Shown here piece after piece: positions 25,873 to 34,447 of a stretch of DNA of 64,000 nucleotides. Source of the DNA: Myxococcota bacterium (GTDB lineage: Bacteria > Myxococcota_A > UBA9042 > DTJE01). Position 1 is the stretch's first letter. Every line of letters starts with the position of its first letter. The position numbers and the translations under genes are program-made. The notes under the pieces are model-generated. The model made no database searches. It saw only the letters and a program-made list of their open reading frames with translations, and had not been told where the DNA came from. The stretch is from the NCBI GenBank assembly GCA_017994695.1, contig JAGOKF010000001.1, positions 104,119-168,118 on the forward strand, in the 5' to 3' direction.

Positions 25873-26730
25873 CTATCGTGCCTGGGGCGGCACCCGGACC
25901 GGGGGCCCTCCCGGCAGCGGCATGCCCAGGGGGGTCACGAAGGGCGGCAGGGGAATCCCCTCGGGCTCGTCCTCCTCAGGGTCCTCGGCCGAGGCATCCT
26001 CCCGATCCCCTCCCGGAACCTCCCCGGCCGCCTGCCGGGACTCCGCAGACCCATCGGCCGACGGCCCTTCGGGGCCCGGCCCCGGCGGCCTTTCCCCGGC
26101 GGAGGATCCCCCGGATTCCCCCCCGGAATCCCCCTCTTTCGACGACGGTTGCTCCGGAACCGGCGGGGTTCCCGACGGCCCGGCCTTCGCCCTCCCCTCC
26201 GGGGAGCGGAGAAGCGCGATCAGTTCCTGGACCTGCCGGGGATCCAGGCGACCCGACCCCGCCCAGATCACCCGCTGCCGCCCGTCGAGCAGCAGCACCA
26301 CCGCCGGTCCCGGCCCCGAGACCCCCAGGGCCCCGGCGACCAGTCCGCTCCAGTCCGCCCAGAGGGGCTTCCCCAGTTCCCGGGATCGGGCCCGCAACTG
26401 GGCCTGGGCGATGGGACGGGCCGGCCAGGCCCGGAACGCCCGGAGATCCACGATGGGCAGCACCAGGAGTCGCGGGGGCAGTTCCTTCCTCCGGGCCATC
26501 GCGACCAGCTGGTCCTTCAGGGCGCGGTTCCAGGCCGCCGTGGACCGGTCCTCGTAGAGGATCAGCACCGGGCGTCCCAGAAAGGACCGGATCCGGACCT
26601 CCCGGCCCTCCAGGTCCTCGAAGGGGACGTTGGGCAGCCGGCTGCCGACGGCCGGGATCCTCTGGCCCAGGGCCGTCGAGGCCCACAGGATCATGGGAAT
26701 CACGACTGCCAGCCCGGACCGGCGCGTCAT
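25873..26730 (-). CDS. Exported thioredoxin-like protein with acidic Pro/Gly-rich tail
   Basis: A 285-residue protein. I start at the ATG at 26730 (MTRRSGLAVVIPMILWAST), which gives a signal peptide with a probable cut after ALG. Residues about 25-165 read as a thioredoxin-like fold: GSRLPNVPFEDLEGREVRI, then FLGRPVLILYEDRSTAAWN where the CxxC would normally sit, and VVLLLDGRQRVIWAGSGRLD. The redox cysteines are absent, so it resembles YtfJ/peroxiredoxin-like proteins without a CxxC. The last 110 residues are low-complexity, rich in Gly, Pro, Ser and Glu. It overlaps the downstream end of the phosphodiesterase gene by four bases and shares a transcript with it. Confidence 0.7.
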   Translation of the reverse strand: MTRRSGLAVVIPMILWASTALGQRIPAVGSRLPNVPFEDLEGREVRIRSFLGRPVLILYEDRSTAAWNRALKDQLVAMARRKELPPRLLVLPIVDLRAFRAWPARPIAQAQLRARSRELGKPLWADWSGLVAGALGVSGPGPAVVLLLDGRQRVIWAGSGRLDPRQVQELIALLRSPEGRAKAGPSGTPPVPEQPSSKEGDSGGESGGSSAGERPPGPGPEGPSADGSAESRQAAGEVPGGDREDASAEDPEEDEPEGIPLPPFVTPLGMPLPGGPPVRVPPQAR

Positions 26731-27215
26731 CGCCCGTTCCCCAGTTCCACCTGCTCGGGGATCAGGGACTCCCCGACCCGCCAGACCCGGGCCAGTCCCG
26801 GGATCGTGCCGAACCTCCGGGGCCCGGCGCTGCCGGGATTCAACCACAGAATGCCGTCCCGCTGCCAGGCCTCGAAACGGTGGGTGTGCCCGAAGACCAC
26901 GACCCGGGTTCCCGAGACCCGGGGATCCCAGTCCAGGTCCTCCCGGCGGTGGACCAGGATCCATTCCCGGTCCATCAGCGTCGGGACCTGCCAGAGGGGA
27001 AGCCCCGAGAGGAGCGGCGAGCGATCGACGTTCCCCCGGACCGCCGTGACCGGCGCAATCTCCCCAAGGGCCGCCAGGACGGCCGGGGATCCGATGTCGC
27101 CCGCATGGAGGATGTGGCTGGCGCCCCGAAGCGCATCGAGCGCCTCGGGGCGCATCAGCCCGTGGGTATCGGAGAGGACCCCGACGAACTCAGTAGCGCC
27201 GGGAACCGCGGTCAT
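26727..27215 (-). CDS. YfcE/MJ0936-type metallophosphoesterase
   Basis: A 162-residue calcineurin-like phosphoesterase. The dinuclear metal motifs are all present: VLSDTHG, HAGDIG, RGNVD and GHTHR, plus the LNPGSAGPRR block near the C-terminus, as in YfcE/MJ0936-like phosphodiesterases. The start is either the ATG at 27215 or the GTG two codons upstream; both lie inside the end of the RRM gene, an overlap of 26 to 32 bases that implies translational coupling. Substrate unknown; 2',3'-cyclic or other nucleotide phosphodiesters are typical for the family. Confidence 0.85.
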   Translation of the reverse strand: MTAVPGATEFVGVLSDTHGLMRPEALDALRGASHILHAGDIGSPAVLAALGEIAPVTAVRGNVDRSPLLSGLPLWQVPTLMDREWILVHRREDLDWDPRVSGTRVVVFGHTHRFEAWQRDGILWLNPGSAGPRRFGTIPGLARVWRVGESLIPEQVELGNGR

Positions 27216-27513
27216 AGCCACCGCCGCCGAAGCCGCCGCGGCCGCCGCCGCCCGCCCCGCGCTCCTCGCGCTCCCGGGGCCAGTCCGCCTTCACCGCCCG
27301 GCCGTCGATGATCTGGCCGTCCAGCTGCTCCTTCGCCCGGGTCGCCTGCTCCTCGGTGGCGAACGTCACGAATCCGAAGCCCTTGGACCGACCGGTGTCC
27401 CGATCGACCACCACACGACACTCGGTCACCTCGCCGAACGGCTCGCACGCCGCACGGAGAGAGGCCTCGGTCGTCGCCCATGCCAGACCACCCAGGAACA
27501 GCTTGTTCTTCAT
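27190..27513 (-). CDS. RRM-domain RNA-binding protein (glycine-rich tail)
   Basis: A 107-residue cytoplasmic RNA-binding protein. RNP2 is KLFLGGL (residues 4-10) and RNP1 is KGFGFVTF (residues 44-51) with the aromatic residues that stack on RNA. A glycine/arginine-rich tail fills residues 86-107. This is the Rbp/cyanobacterial type found also in deltaproteobacteria, often cold-induced. The ATG is preceded by AAGGAGCG. The gene is served by a near-consensus promoter more than 200 bp upstream, leaving a long leader, which fits post-transcriptional control. Confidence 0.93.
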   Translation of the reverse strand: MKNKLFLGGLAWATTEASLRAACEPFGEVTECRVVVDRDTGRSKGFGFVTFATEEQATRAKEQLDGQIIDGRAVKADWPREREERGAGGGGRGGFGGGGYDRGSRRY

Positions 27514-27727
27514 CGATCACGCTCCTTGAACCAGGGGCTGATGCCCCGACCACGCCCGAATGCCTCGGGCCTTCCGGCGCCCGCCCCAGTGGCTGGCGGC
27601 CGGTCCCTCCTGGAAAGGTCTGCCTCGACTCACGGTGTCGATCTCATCCGGGGGTCATGAAGGCCGGTGGGACCACAGAACCCGGGAACGCGGATCGAGC
27701 GTGGACAGGGTAGCCACCTCCAGAAGC
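27514..27727 (-). promoter_or_regulatory. Long 5' leader of the RRM gene
   Basis: About 210 bases separate the predicted transcription start (near 27727) from the RRM start codon. No tRNA, riboswitch class or conserved ORF is apparent to me. The start-proximal end holds a small hairpin (27534-27547: GGGGC, TGAT loop, GCCCC) just ahead of the AAGGAGCG ribosome-binding site. A long leader is typical of cold-shock and RNA-binding protein genes that control their own translation, which is the inference here. Confidence 0.4.
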
Positions 27728-27733
27728 GTGGGA

Positions 27734-27761
27734 AGAATAGCACTTTCCCGCGGAATGTCAA
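27734..27761 (-). promoter_or_regulatory. Strong promoter of the RRM gene
   Basis: On the minus strand a perfect TTGACA (27756-27761) and TATTCT (27734-27739) are spaced by 16 bp, in a locally AT-richer patch. It points toward the RRM gene. Confidence 0.6.
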
Positions 27762-27952
27762 CAGGAAGGGCCGATGGCCCCGACCAGCGTGCCGAACATC
27801 CGGTCATTCCACAAGAATCCACCGGCGGATCCCCGGGCTTGCCCCGGCCCGGGGCGCCATCCGGGAGGGATCCGGAAGCGGACGGGAGGCCCCGACATGT
27901 CCCGCCGGCCTTCCCATCCCGGGAAAATCCGTCTTCGGAGCCGCTTTGCGCA

Positions 27953-27980
27953 TTGCGTTACCGCGCCGGGATGCTACATA
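27953..27980 (+). promoter_or_regulatory. Candidate promoter of the ptb-buk fusion gene
   Basis: TTGCGT (27953-27958), 16 bp, TACATA (27975-27980), 75 bp before the ATG at 28056. The remaining 190 bases between this and the divergent RRM promoter hold nothing I can identify; together the intergenic region 27514-28055 is the longest in the window. Confidence 0.38.
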
Positions 27981-28055
27981 GGGGAGGGTCGAGACCCCCG
28001 GTACCACCCGGACCGCCAGGGCCGCGGTGCCCGGAACGACAAGGAGAGGACGACC

Positions 28056-30284
28056 ATGTTCGACATCGAGAGGTCCCTGGAGGATCGGCTGCTGGACATG
28101 GGCCGGGACCGGCCGACGGTGGTCTTCGTCGAGGCGCTGGACCCCCGGGTGCTGGAGGCCGTCTGCCACCTGACCCGCTTCTGCCGACCCGTGCTGCTGG
28201 CCTCCCGGGAGGAGGTCCAGGACCGGGTCCGGCAGCACCTGGGACACGTGGATCCCGCCCGGGTCGAGTACGCGCTTTCCGAGTGCGCCTTCGTGGCCGT
28301 CCCGGACCGGGAGGACCTGATCCGGGAGTTCGAGGAGGCCATCCGGGAACGACCCGACTGCCGCTGGATCGCCCAGGGAGAGCGGGAGAGGCGCGAGCGG
28401 GTGCTGGACCCGGGGATCTTCGGGCTCTTCGCCGTCCGGATGGGCCATGCCGACATGGTGGTCGGCGGGGCGGCCCATGCCCCGAAGGACTGGTTCCGGC
28501 CCATGCTCCGGCTCTTCGCCACGAGGCGGGACGTCTGCGAGGCCGGGATCTTCGTGCTGCCCGACGATCACCCGGCGGAGATGTTCCCGAACAACATCGC
28601 CGTGTTCGGCGACGTGGCCGTGAACGCCACGATGACCCCCGAGGTGCTGGCCGAGGTGGCCGTCGGGACCTGCGCCGTGGCCCGGGACATCATCCCAGAG
28701 GAGATCCTGCCGACGATCCACGGGGCCATCGTCTCCTATTCCAACCGGGGGTCCGACGAGGGCCCTTCGCCGATGCTGGTCCGGGCGGCGATGGAGAGGG
28801 TCCCCGAGGTCCTCGCCCGACGCATCACTCGGGGGGACCGCTACCGGAGCATCCGGATCACGGGCGAGGTGAAGATCAGCGCAGCCCTTTCCCAGCGGTC
28901 GGCAGCCTACTACCTCCAGGGCGGCGAGAACCGGCCCCTGGACCCCGTCAACGTGGTGATCTGCCCCAACGTGGACATGGGGAACCTGCTCTACAACCTC
29001 TACGCGGTCCGGTTCCCCCAGGCCCGGAAGTTCCCGCTGCTGACCGGCGTCGGAAGCCAGGCCGTGGACCTGGCGATGGATACCCAGGCCGAGGACGTCC
29101 GGCTGGCCGTGAAGGCCACGCTGCTGCGCCTGCACCTCCACGGGGGATGGAGCCGCACCCCGAAGGACACCTTCTTCCGGCGGTACCGGGTGCTCGCCAT
29201 CAATCCGGGGAGCACCTCGACGAAGATCGCGGTGTACGAGAACGACCGGGAGGTCTTCACCGAGGAGGTCCAGCATTCGGCCGGGGAGATGGCTCCCTAC
29301 GAGGGGAAGCGGATCGTCGAGCAGTACCCCATGCGGCGGGACGCCGTGCTGGCCGCCCTGGCCCGCCACGGGCTGTCCATGGCGGACATCGACGCGGTGT
29401 CGGCCCGGGGGGGCCTGGTGCGGCCCATCCCCCACGGGACCTACCGGGTGGACGAGACGCTGATCCGGGACCTCCAGGCCGGGATCCAGGGGGAGCACGC
29501 CTCCAACCTCGGCGGGATCATCGCCGACCAGCTGACCGCGGGGACCGGGAAGCCCGCCTTCATCGTGGACCCGGTGGTGGTGGACGAGGTCCCTTCCCGG
29601 GTCAAGATCACGGGGCTCCGGGAGATCCGGAGGCGGGTCATCAGCCATGCTCTGAACCAGGTGGCGACCGCCCGTCGCTTCGCCGAAGAGCACGAGACCT
29701 TCTACGAGCGGGTCAACGTCGTGGTGGCCCACCTGGGCGGGGGGATCACGGTGGGGGCCCACCACCGGGGCCGCTACGTGGACGTCAACAACGGTCTGGA
29801 CGGGGAAGGCCCTTTCACCCCCGAGCGATCCGGGTCCCTGCCCGTGGGCCAGTTGATCGACCTCTGCTTCAGCGGACGGTACACCCGGGATCAGTTGAAG
29901 GTCCTGAACAAGGGCCGGGGAGGCCTCATGGACCTGCTGGGGACCAAGGACCTCCGGGAGGTCGAGCGGCGGATCGCCGCGGGGGACGCCTGGGCCGCCG
30001 AGGTCTTCGAGGCGCTGGCCTACCAGGTCTCCAAGTGGATCTGCTCCCTGCTGCCGGCCTTCGAAGGGGAGCCTCTGGACGCGGTGATCCTGACGGGAGG
30101 CATGGCCCGGAGCGCGGCCCTGACCGGGCGGATCCGGGAATTCCTGGCCGCGCTGCCCTGCCCGGTGCGAATCTACCCCGGGGAGAACGAGATGATGGCC
30201 CTGGCGAAGGGCGCCCTCCGGGTGCTCCACGACCGGGAGCCGGCACTGCTCTACCGCCCCGAACCCCAAGTCGAACCCCGCTGA
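28056..30284 (+). CDS. Fused phosphate butyryltransferase / butyrate kinase
   Basis: A 742-residue protein that joins two normally separate enzymes. Residues 1 to about 360 match the phosphate acetyl/butyryltransferase fold, with VFVEALDPRVLEAV at the start and MFPNNIAVFGDVAVNATMTP, GAIVSYSNRGSDEGPSPM and VVICPNVDMGNLLYN later. Residues about 375-742 are a butyrate kinase of the acetokinase/ASKHA superfamily: VLAINPGSTSTKIAVYEN, VVVAHLGGGITVGAH, YVDVNNGLDGEGPFTPERSG and ILTGGMARSAALT. Together they interconvert an acyl-CoA and the free acid with ATP formation, via acyl phosphate. The gene starts at 28056 with AAGGAGAGG upstream and stands alone, so the fusion keeps both activities stoichiometric. 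Acyl specificity (butyrate, isobutyrate, branched chains) is not settled by sequence. Confidence 0.88.
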   Translation: MFDIERSLEDRLLDMGRDRPTVVFVEALDPRVLEAVCHLTRFCRPVLLASREEVQDRVRQHLGHVDPARVEYALSECAFVAVPDREDLIREFEEAIRERPDCRWIAQGERERRERVLDPGIFGLFAVRMGHADMVVGGAAHAPKDWFRPMLRLFATRRDVCEAGIFVLPDDHPAEMFPNNIAVFGDVAVNATMTPEVLAEVAVGTCAVARDIIPEEILPTIHGAIVSYSNRGSDEGPSPMLVRAAMERVPEVLARRITRGDRYRSIRITGEVKISAALSQRSAAYYLQGGENRPLDPVNVVICPNVDMGNLLYNLYAVRFPQARKFPLLTGVGSQAVDLAMDTQAEDVRLAVKATLLRLHLHGGWSRTPKDTFFRRYRVLAINPGSTSTKIAVYENDREVFTEEVQHSAGEMAPYEGKRIVEQYPMRRDAVLAALARHGLSMADIDAVSARGGLVRPIPHGTYRVDETLIRDLQAGIQGEHASNLGGIIADQLTAGTGKPAFIVDPVVVDEVPSRVKITGLREIRRRVISHALNQVATARRFAEEHETFYERVNVVVAHLGGGITVGAHHRGRYVDVNNGLDGEGPFTPERSGSLPVGQLIDLCFSGRYTRDQLKVLNKGRGGLMDLLGTKDLREVERRIAAGDAWAAEVFEALAYQVSKWICSLLPAFEGEPLDAVILTGGMARSAALTGRIREFLAALPCPVRIYPGENEMMALAKGALRVLHDREPALLYRPEPQVEPR

Positions 30285-30308
30285 ACCCGCCGGGCCGTCC
30301 CCGGGACG

Positions 30309-30337
30309 TTGGAAACCCGCGGGCTTTTCCCGATAAT
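30309..30337 (+). promoter_or_regulatory. Candidate promoter of the cysteine-repeat lipoprotein gene
   Basis: TTGGAA (30309-30314), 17 bp, GATAAT (30332-30337), 33 bp before the ATG at 30371. This is a good -10 box in a GC-rich background. Confidence 0.55.
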
Positions 30338-30370
30338 GAAGACCGCCTGTTGATCTGGAGAGGGAACGAG

Positions 30371-32416
30371 ATGGAATCCCGTCGATGTCCGGGAAACGCC
30401 TTGGGGCTGATCGTGCTGCTTTCGGCATGGGCCCTCGCCTGCGGCGGGGGATCGGGGACCGGGGGGATCGACCTGCAGACCGGCGACCTCCCTGAGGTGA
30501 CGGACGGCCTGTTGTCGGATCAGGGGCCGGGGGACGAGGGAACCCCTGATGCCGAACTGGCCGCGCCGGATCTTCCGCCCGATTCCGCGGCGGACCCGGG
30601 TGCCTCCGAGGACGTCGGGGGCGGGGTCGACGTGCCGGCATCCTGCCAGGCCGATCGGGAGTGCGACGACGAGAACGCCTGCACGACGGATCGCTGCGTG
30701 TCCGGCCGGTGCGTGCTGTCGCGCCTGGTCTGCAACGATCTGGACCCCTGCACGATCGACTTCTGCGACCCGGCGAAGGGCTGCGGGACCCTGCCGGTGG
30801 AGGGCTGCGTGAACCCGGTCTGCGAGACCGCCACGGACTGCAACGACTCCGACCCCTGCTCCCAGGACCTCTGCGACGCGACCACCGGGACCTGCTTCTA
30901 CCGGGCGGTGGTCTGCGACGACGGCGACCCCTGCACGGTGGACTCCTGCACCCCGGGGGTGGGATGCGTGTCCTGGCGGGACGGGTCCTGCTCGCGGTGC
31001 CTGCTGGATTCCGAGTGCGACGACCGGGACGTCTGCACCACCGACCGATGCGTGGATGGCGCCTGCACGCACCTCCTGACCGTCTGCGACGACAAGAACC
31101 CCTGCACCCAGGACCGCTGCGACCCCAGGAAGGGCTGCCTGGCCGTGCCGCTCGAGGGCTGCGGTCCCTGCCAGACCGACCCGGAGTGCGACGACGGGGA
31201 CGTCTGCACGAGGGACGCATGCCAGGATGGCCAGTGCCTGCACCAGGACGTCCCCTGCGACGACGGGAACGCCTGCACGGCCGACCGGTGCGTCCGGGGG
31301 CCGGGCTATCCCTACTGCGCCTACGACGCCCTGGCGGAGGGGACCCCCTGCGACGACGGCAACCCCTGCACCGGGCCCGATGCGTGCTCCGAAAAGACCT
31401 GCACCGGGACGCCGCTGACCTGCGACGACGGCGACCTCTGCACCACGGACCGGTGCCTGGACGGCGTCTGCCGGAACACCGCGGTGGTCTGCGACGACGG
31501 GAACGCCTGCACGGCCGATTCCTGCGACCGGGGGACCGGCAAGTGCGTCTTCGAGACCATTCCCGGATGCGGCACGAAGTGCCAGGCCGACGCCGACTGC
31601 AACGACAACGACGTCTGCACCCGGGACAGGTGCGTCAACGGCGCCTGCCAGTTCACGGCGATCGTCTGCAACGACAACAACCCCTGCACCGTCAACGACC
31701 GGTGCGTCCGGGGGCCCGGGTATCCCTACTGCGCCTACGACGAGGCTCCCGAGGGAACCGCCTGCGACGACGGAAACGCCTGCACCCGGGGGGACGTGTG
31801 CGTATCGAAGACCTGCACCGGCACCGCCATCTCCTGCGACGACAATGACCCCTGCACCACCGACGCCTGCGACCCCGCCACCGGCTGCACCCACACGGCG
31901 GTGCCGAACTGCAACGTGAAGTGCCAGGCCGACGCCGACTGCAACGACAACGACGTCTGCACCCGGGACAAGTGCGTCAACGGCGTCTGCCAGTTCACGG
32001 TGATCATCTGCAACGACAACAACCCCTGCACCGTCAACGACCGGTGCGTCCGGGGGCCCGGGTATCCCTACTGCGCCTACGACGCGGCTCCCGAGGGAAC
32101 CGCCTGCGACGACGGCAACCCCTGCACCCGGGGAGACGTCTGCGTGTCGAAGACCTGCACCGGCACCGCCGTCTCCTGCGACGACGGCAATCCGTGCACG
32201 ACCGACGCCTGCGATGCGGACACCGGCGGATGTACGCACACCGCGATCCCGGGATGCGTGACGCCCTGCCGGACCTCGAAGCAGTGCGACGACGGCAATC
32301 CCTCGACCTGCGACTGCTGCTGCGCGCTGTCCGGGTCGGCCTACCAGTGCTACAACGTCGCCTCCCCGGTCGGGGTCTGCCCGCCCTGCACGCAGGTCCC
32401 GGGCTGCGTCCAGTAG
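30371..32416 (+). CDS. Lipoprotein of tandem cysteine-rich repeats (myxobacterial type)
   Basis: A 681-residue exported lipoprotein: signal peptide, lipobox ALAC near residue 24, then an acidic, disordered linker to about residue 95. The rest consists of about sixteen Cys-rich units of the form CDDGNPCTTDxCD..TG.C, two of them arranged with a 'VRGPGYPYCAYD' insert. The Asp/Asn-rich loops suggest calcium binding and the regular cysteines suggest many disulfides, so the protein should fold outside the cytoplasm as a rigid rod. Such repeat proteins are abundant in Myxococcota. A tandem DNA duplication is recorded separately. Cargo or function is unknown; adhesion or surface binding is plausible. 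Confidence 0.85.
   Translation: MESRRCPGNALGLIVLLSAWALACGGGSGTGGIDLQTGDLPEVTDGLLSDQGPGDEGTPDAELAAPDLPPDSAADPGASEDVGGGVDVPASCQADRECDDENACTTDRCVSGRCVLSRLVCNDLDPCTIDFCDPAKGCGTLPVEGCVNPVCETATDCNDSDPCSQDLCDATTGTCFYRAVVCDDGDPCTVDSCTPGVGCVSWRDGSCSRCLLDSECDDRDVCTTDRCVDGACTHLLTVCDDKNPCTQDRCDPRKGCLAVPLEGCGPCQTDPECDDGDVCTRDACQDGQCLHQDVPCDDGNACTADRCVRGPGYPYCAYDALAEGTPCDDGNPCTGPDACSEKTCTGTPLTCDDGDLCTTDRCLDGVCRNTAVVCDDGNACTADSCDRGTGKCVFETIPGCGTKCQADADCNDNDVCTRDRCVNGACQFTAIVCNDNNPCTVNDRCVRGPGYPYCAYDEAPEGTACDDGNACTRGDVCVSKTCTGTAISCDDNDPCTTDACDPATGCTHTAVPNCNVKCQADADCNDNDVCTRDKCVNGVCQFTVIICNDNNPCTVNDRCVRGPGYPYCAYDAAPEGTACDDGNPCTRGDVCVSKTCTGTAVSCDDGNPCTTDACDADTGGCTHTAIPGCVTPCRTSKQCDDGNPSTCDCCCALSGSAYQCYNVASPVGVCPPCTQVPGCVQ
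31579..31873 (+). repeat. First copy of a tandem near-identical 295-bp repeat in the lipoprotein gene
   Basis: The DNA from 31579 is repeated at 31921, an offset of 342 bases (114 codons). Differences are few and scattered (for example AGGTGCG versus AAGTGCG), so the duplication looks recent; the intervening 47 bases differ more. Confidence 0.85.
31921..32215 (+). repeat. Second copy of the 295-bp repeat in the lipoprotein gene
   Basis: This is the downstream copy of the unit at 31579. Both keep the reading frame and encode about 98 residues, including the VRGPGYPYCAYD insert; a more diverged third relative is visible upstream around 31285-31420. Confidence 0.85.
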
Positions 32417-32582
32417 CCGGGTCGAGGCACCGGAACCGGGAATCCGGCTGGGGCGCACCCGGTCCCGAGCCGTTCTGCCACACATCCCCGGTGGCGAGCC
32501 CCGCCGTTCCAGGCCCGGTGTCCAAGGGTTGCCGAGGATCCCCCGCCCAGGATGGCCAGAACGGCGGGGAACGCCGGCAGGG

Positions 32583-32611
32583 TTGTGTTGCCGTGGGGGC
32601 TCGGCTAGTCT
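32583..32611 (+). promoter_or_regulatory. Candidate promoter of the KamA-family gene
   Basis: TTGTGT (32583-32588), 17 bp, TAGTCT (32606-32611), 39 bp before the ATG at 32651. Confidence 0.45.
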
Positions 32612-32650
32612 CGGGAGAGGCGCGACGCCCCTTGAAAACCGGGAGAGCCC

Positions 32651-34447
32651 ATGCAAGATGCCACGGCCCCACGATACGGTCCCGAATCGCTGCTCCAGGC
32701 CGCGGAGCCCTTCCTGGCAATGATCCGCCGGTGCCCCTCGGCGAAGGCGGCACGCCACCGCCTCTACGAGGAGGTCTCCCGGGAACAGTACTACCAGCAC
32801 GACGACACGATGGCCGCGGGCACCACGGCCCTTCGCAACGTCCGGGACGCCGCCCGGGCCTTGCGAAGCATGCTGAACCCCGCCGCGGAACAGCAGGCGG
32901 GCTTCTCGATGGCCGGAACGCTCTGGGACCTGGCATCCGGGCGGATCGACCCTTCCTTGAGTCCGGCCTTCTTCGCCGAGACGACGCACCTCTTCCTGGC
33001 ACTGACCGGGAAGGCACGGCTCCGATCCCTGGTGCCGGGAAGCCCCACCGCGGGGCTGGAGGGACGGGAAGCGGCCCGGGAACGGTCCGACCGCCTGGAC
33101 ATCCTGTGGCAGCACGTCCAGGACCGGATGGCCAGGTATTCGTCCGGCCTGTCGCCGGAAAGCCTCGACCGCAGGGCCCGCCGGGAGGAGGCCGTCGCCG
33201 GTGCCCTGGGCGGCAGCCGCGAGGACTTCGAGGACTGGCGGTGGCAGGTTCGGCACGTCCTCGCCGATGCGACCACCCTGTCCCGGGCGATGCGACTGCT
33301 GCCGGAGGAGCGGGAAGCCATCGAGCCGCTGGCCGATTACCGGATCCCCTTCGGCGTGACCCCCTATTATGCCTCCCTGATGGACGACGACCCCGAGGCG
33401 GGGCGGGATCGCGCGCTCCGGGCCCAGGTGCTGCCGCCGAAGGACTACGTCGACGAGATGATCGCCCGCCGGGGCCAGCGGCACTGCGCATTCGACTTCA
33501 TGCTGGAGCGCAACACCTCGCCGACGGACCTGGTCACGCGGCGCTACCCGGCCATCGCGATCCTGAAGCCGTTCAACACCTGCCCCCAGATCTGCGTGTA
33601 CTGCCAGCGGAACTGGGAAATCGACCAGCCGATGGCTCCCGGGGCCCTGGCATCGCCGCAGGTGCTGGACGAGGCCATCGGGTGGATCCGGGAACACCCC
33701 TCCATCCGGGAGGTCCTGGTGACCGGAGGCGATCCCCTGGGGCTGCCGGATGGACCCCTGATGGAGATCCTGGGGAAGGTCGCCGCGATCCCCCACGTGG
33801 ACCTGATCCGCATCGGGACCCGGACCCCCGTGACGCTCCCGATGCGCATCACGGAGGCCCTGGCCGCCGGCCTCGGAAGCCTGCGGGAACCCGGACGCCG
33901 GGAGGTCTGCGTCGTCACCCACGTGCAGCACCCCTACGAGGTCACGCCCCGGACGGTCCGGGCGGTGGATCGCCTGCGACGCCAGGGAATCCCGGTCTTC
34001 AACCAGATGGTCTTCACGCTGTTCGTGTCGCGCCGGTTCGAGGCGTCGGCCCTGCGGATGCTGTTGCGGCGCATCGGGATCGAGCCCTACTACACCTTCC
34101 TGCCCAAGGGGAAGGAGGAACTGGCCGACTACCGGGTCCCCATTGCCCGGCTGATGCAGGAACAGGCCGAGGAGGCCCGGCTGCTCCCCGGGTCCCGGCG
34201 GACCGACGAGGCGGTGTACAACGTCCCGAGCCTCGGGAAGAACTACCTGCGGGCGATGCAGCACCGGGACCTCCTCGCAATCCTTCCCGACGGCTCCCGG
34301 GTCTACTCGTTCCATCCCTGGGAGATGGGCATCGCCCCCTCCGAGCCCTACATCGGGCGCGACGTTCCCCTGCTGGAATACCTGGAACGGCTCCGCGGGA
34401 TCGGCGAGGACCCCCAGGACTACGAGAGCCTCTGGTACTACTATTGA
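32651..34447 (+). CDS. KamA-family radical SAM protein with long N-terminal extension
   Basis: A 598-residue protein. The radical SAM cysteines are Cys311, Cys315 and Cys318 in NTCPQICVYCQRNW, followed by EVLVTGGDPLGLPD and RIGTRTPVTLP as in lysine 2,3-aminomutase. Canonical KamA is about 420 residues with PLP on a lysine in a DAPGGGGK loop; here that segment reads NVPSLGKNYLR, so Lys530 may serve instead or PLP may be absent. The first 230 residues have no counterpart in KamA and are helical. It may be an aminomutase, an EpmB-like enzyme or a new reaction. GGGAGAGCCC precedes the ATG. Confidence 0.85.
   Translation: MQDATAPRYGPESLLQAAEPFLAMIRRCPSAKAARHRLYEEVSREQYYQHDDTMAAGTTALRNVRDAARALRSMLNPAAEQQAGFSMAGTLWDLASGRIDPSLSPAFFAETTHLFLALTGKARLRSLVPGSPTAGLEGREAARERSDRLDILWQHVQDRMARYSSGLSPESLDRRARREEAVAGALGGSREDFEDWRWQVRHVLADATTLSRAMRLLPEEREAIEPLADYRIPFGVTPYYASLMDDDPEAGRDRALRAQVLPPKDYVDEMIARRGQRHCAFDFMLERNTSPTDLVTRRYPAIAILKPFNTCPQICVYCQRNWEIDQPMAPGALASPQVLDEAIGWIREHPSIREVLVTGGDPLGLPDGPLMEILGKVAAIPHVDLIRIGTRTPVTLPMRITEALAAGLGSLREPGRREVCVVTHVQHPYEVTPRTVRAVDRLRRQGIPVFNQMVFTLFVSRRFEASALRMLLRRIGIEPYYTFLPKGKEELADYRVPIARLMQEQAEEARLLPGSRRTDEAVYNVPSLGKNYLRAMQHRDLLAILPDGSRVYSFHPWEMGIAPSEPYIGRDVPLLEYLERLRGIGEDPQDYESLWYYY

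Noticed and set aside
25641..27311. A 556-codon plus-strand frame over the phosphatidyltransferase, thioredoxin-like and phosphodiesterase genes
   Set aside because: It is Pro/Arg-rich without motifs and is opposite three genes with recognisable domains.
27514..28055. A tRNA, riboswitch or small ORF in the longest intergenic region
   Set aside because: No cloverleaf with TTCRA-type loop, no known aptamer pattern and no start with a ribosome-binding site were seen; only promoters and a small hairpin are supported.
31579..32215. Repeats considered as a CRISPR array
   Set aside because: The units are 295 bp, in frame, contiguous and encode protein; there are no short direct repeats separated by unique spacers.
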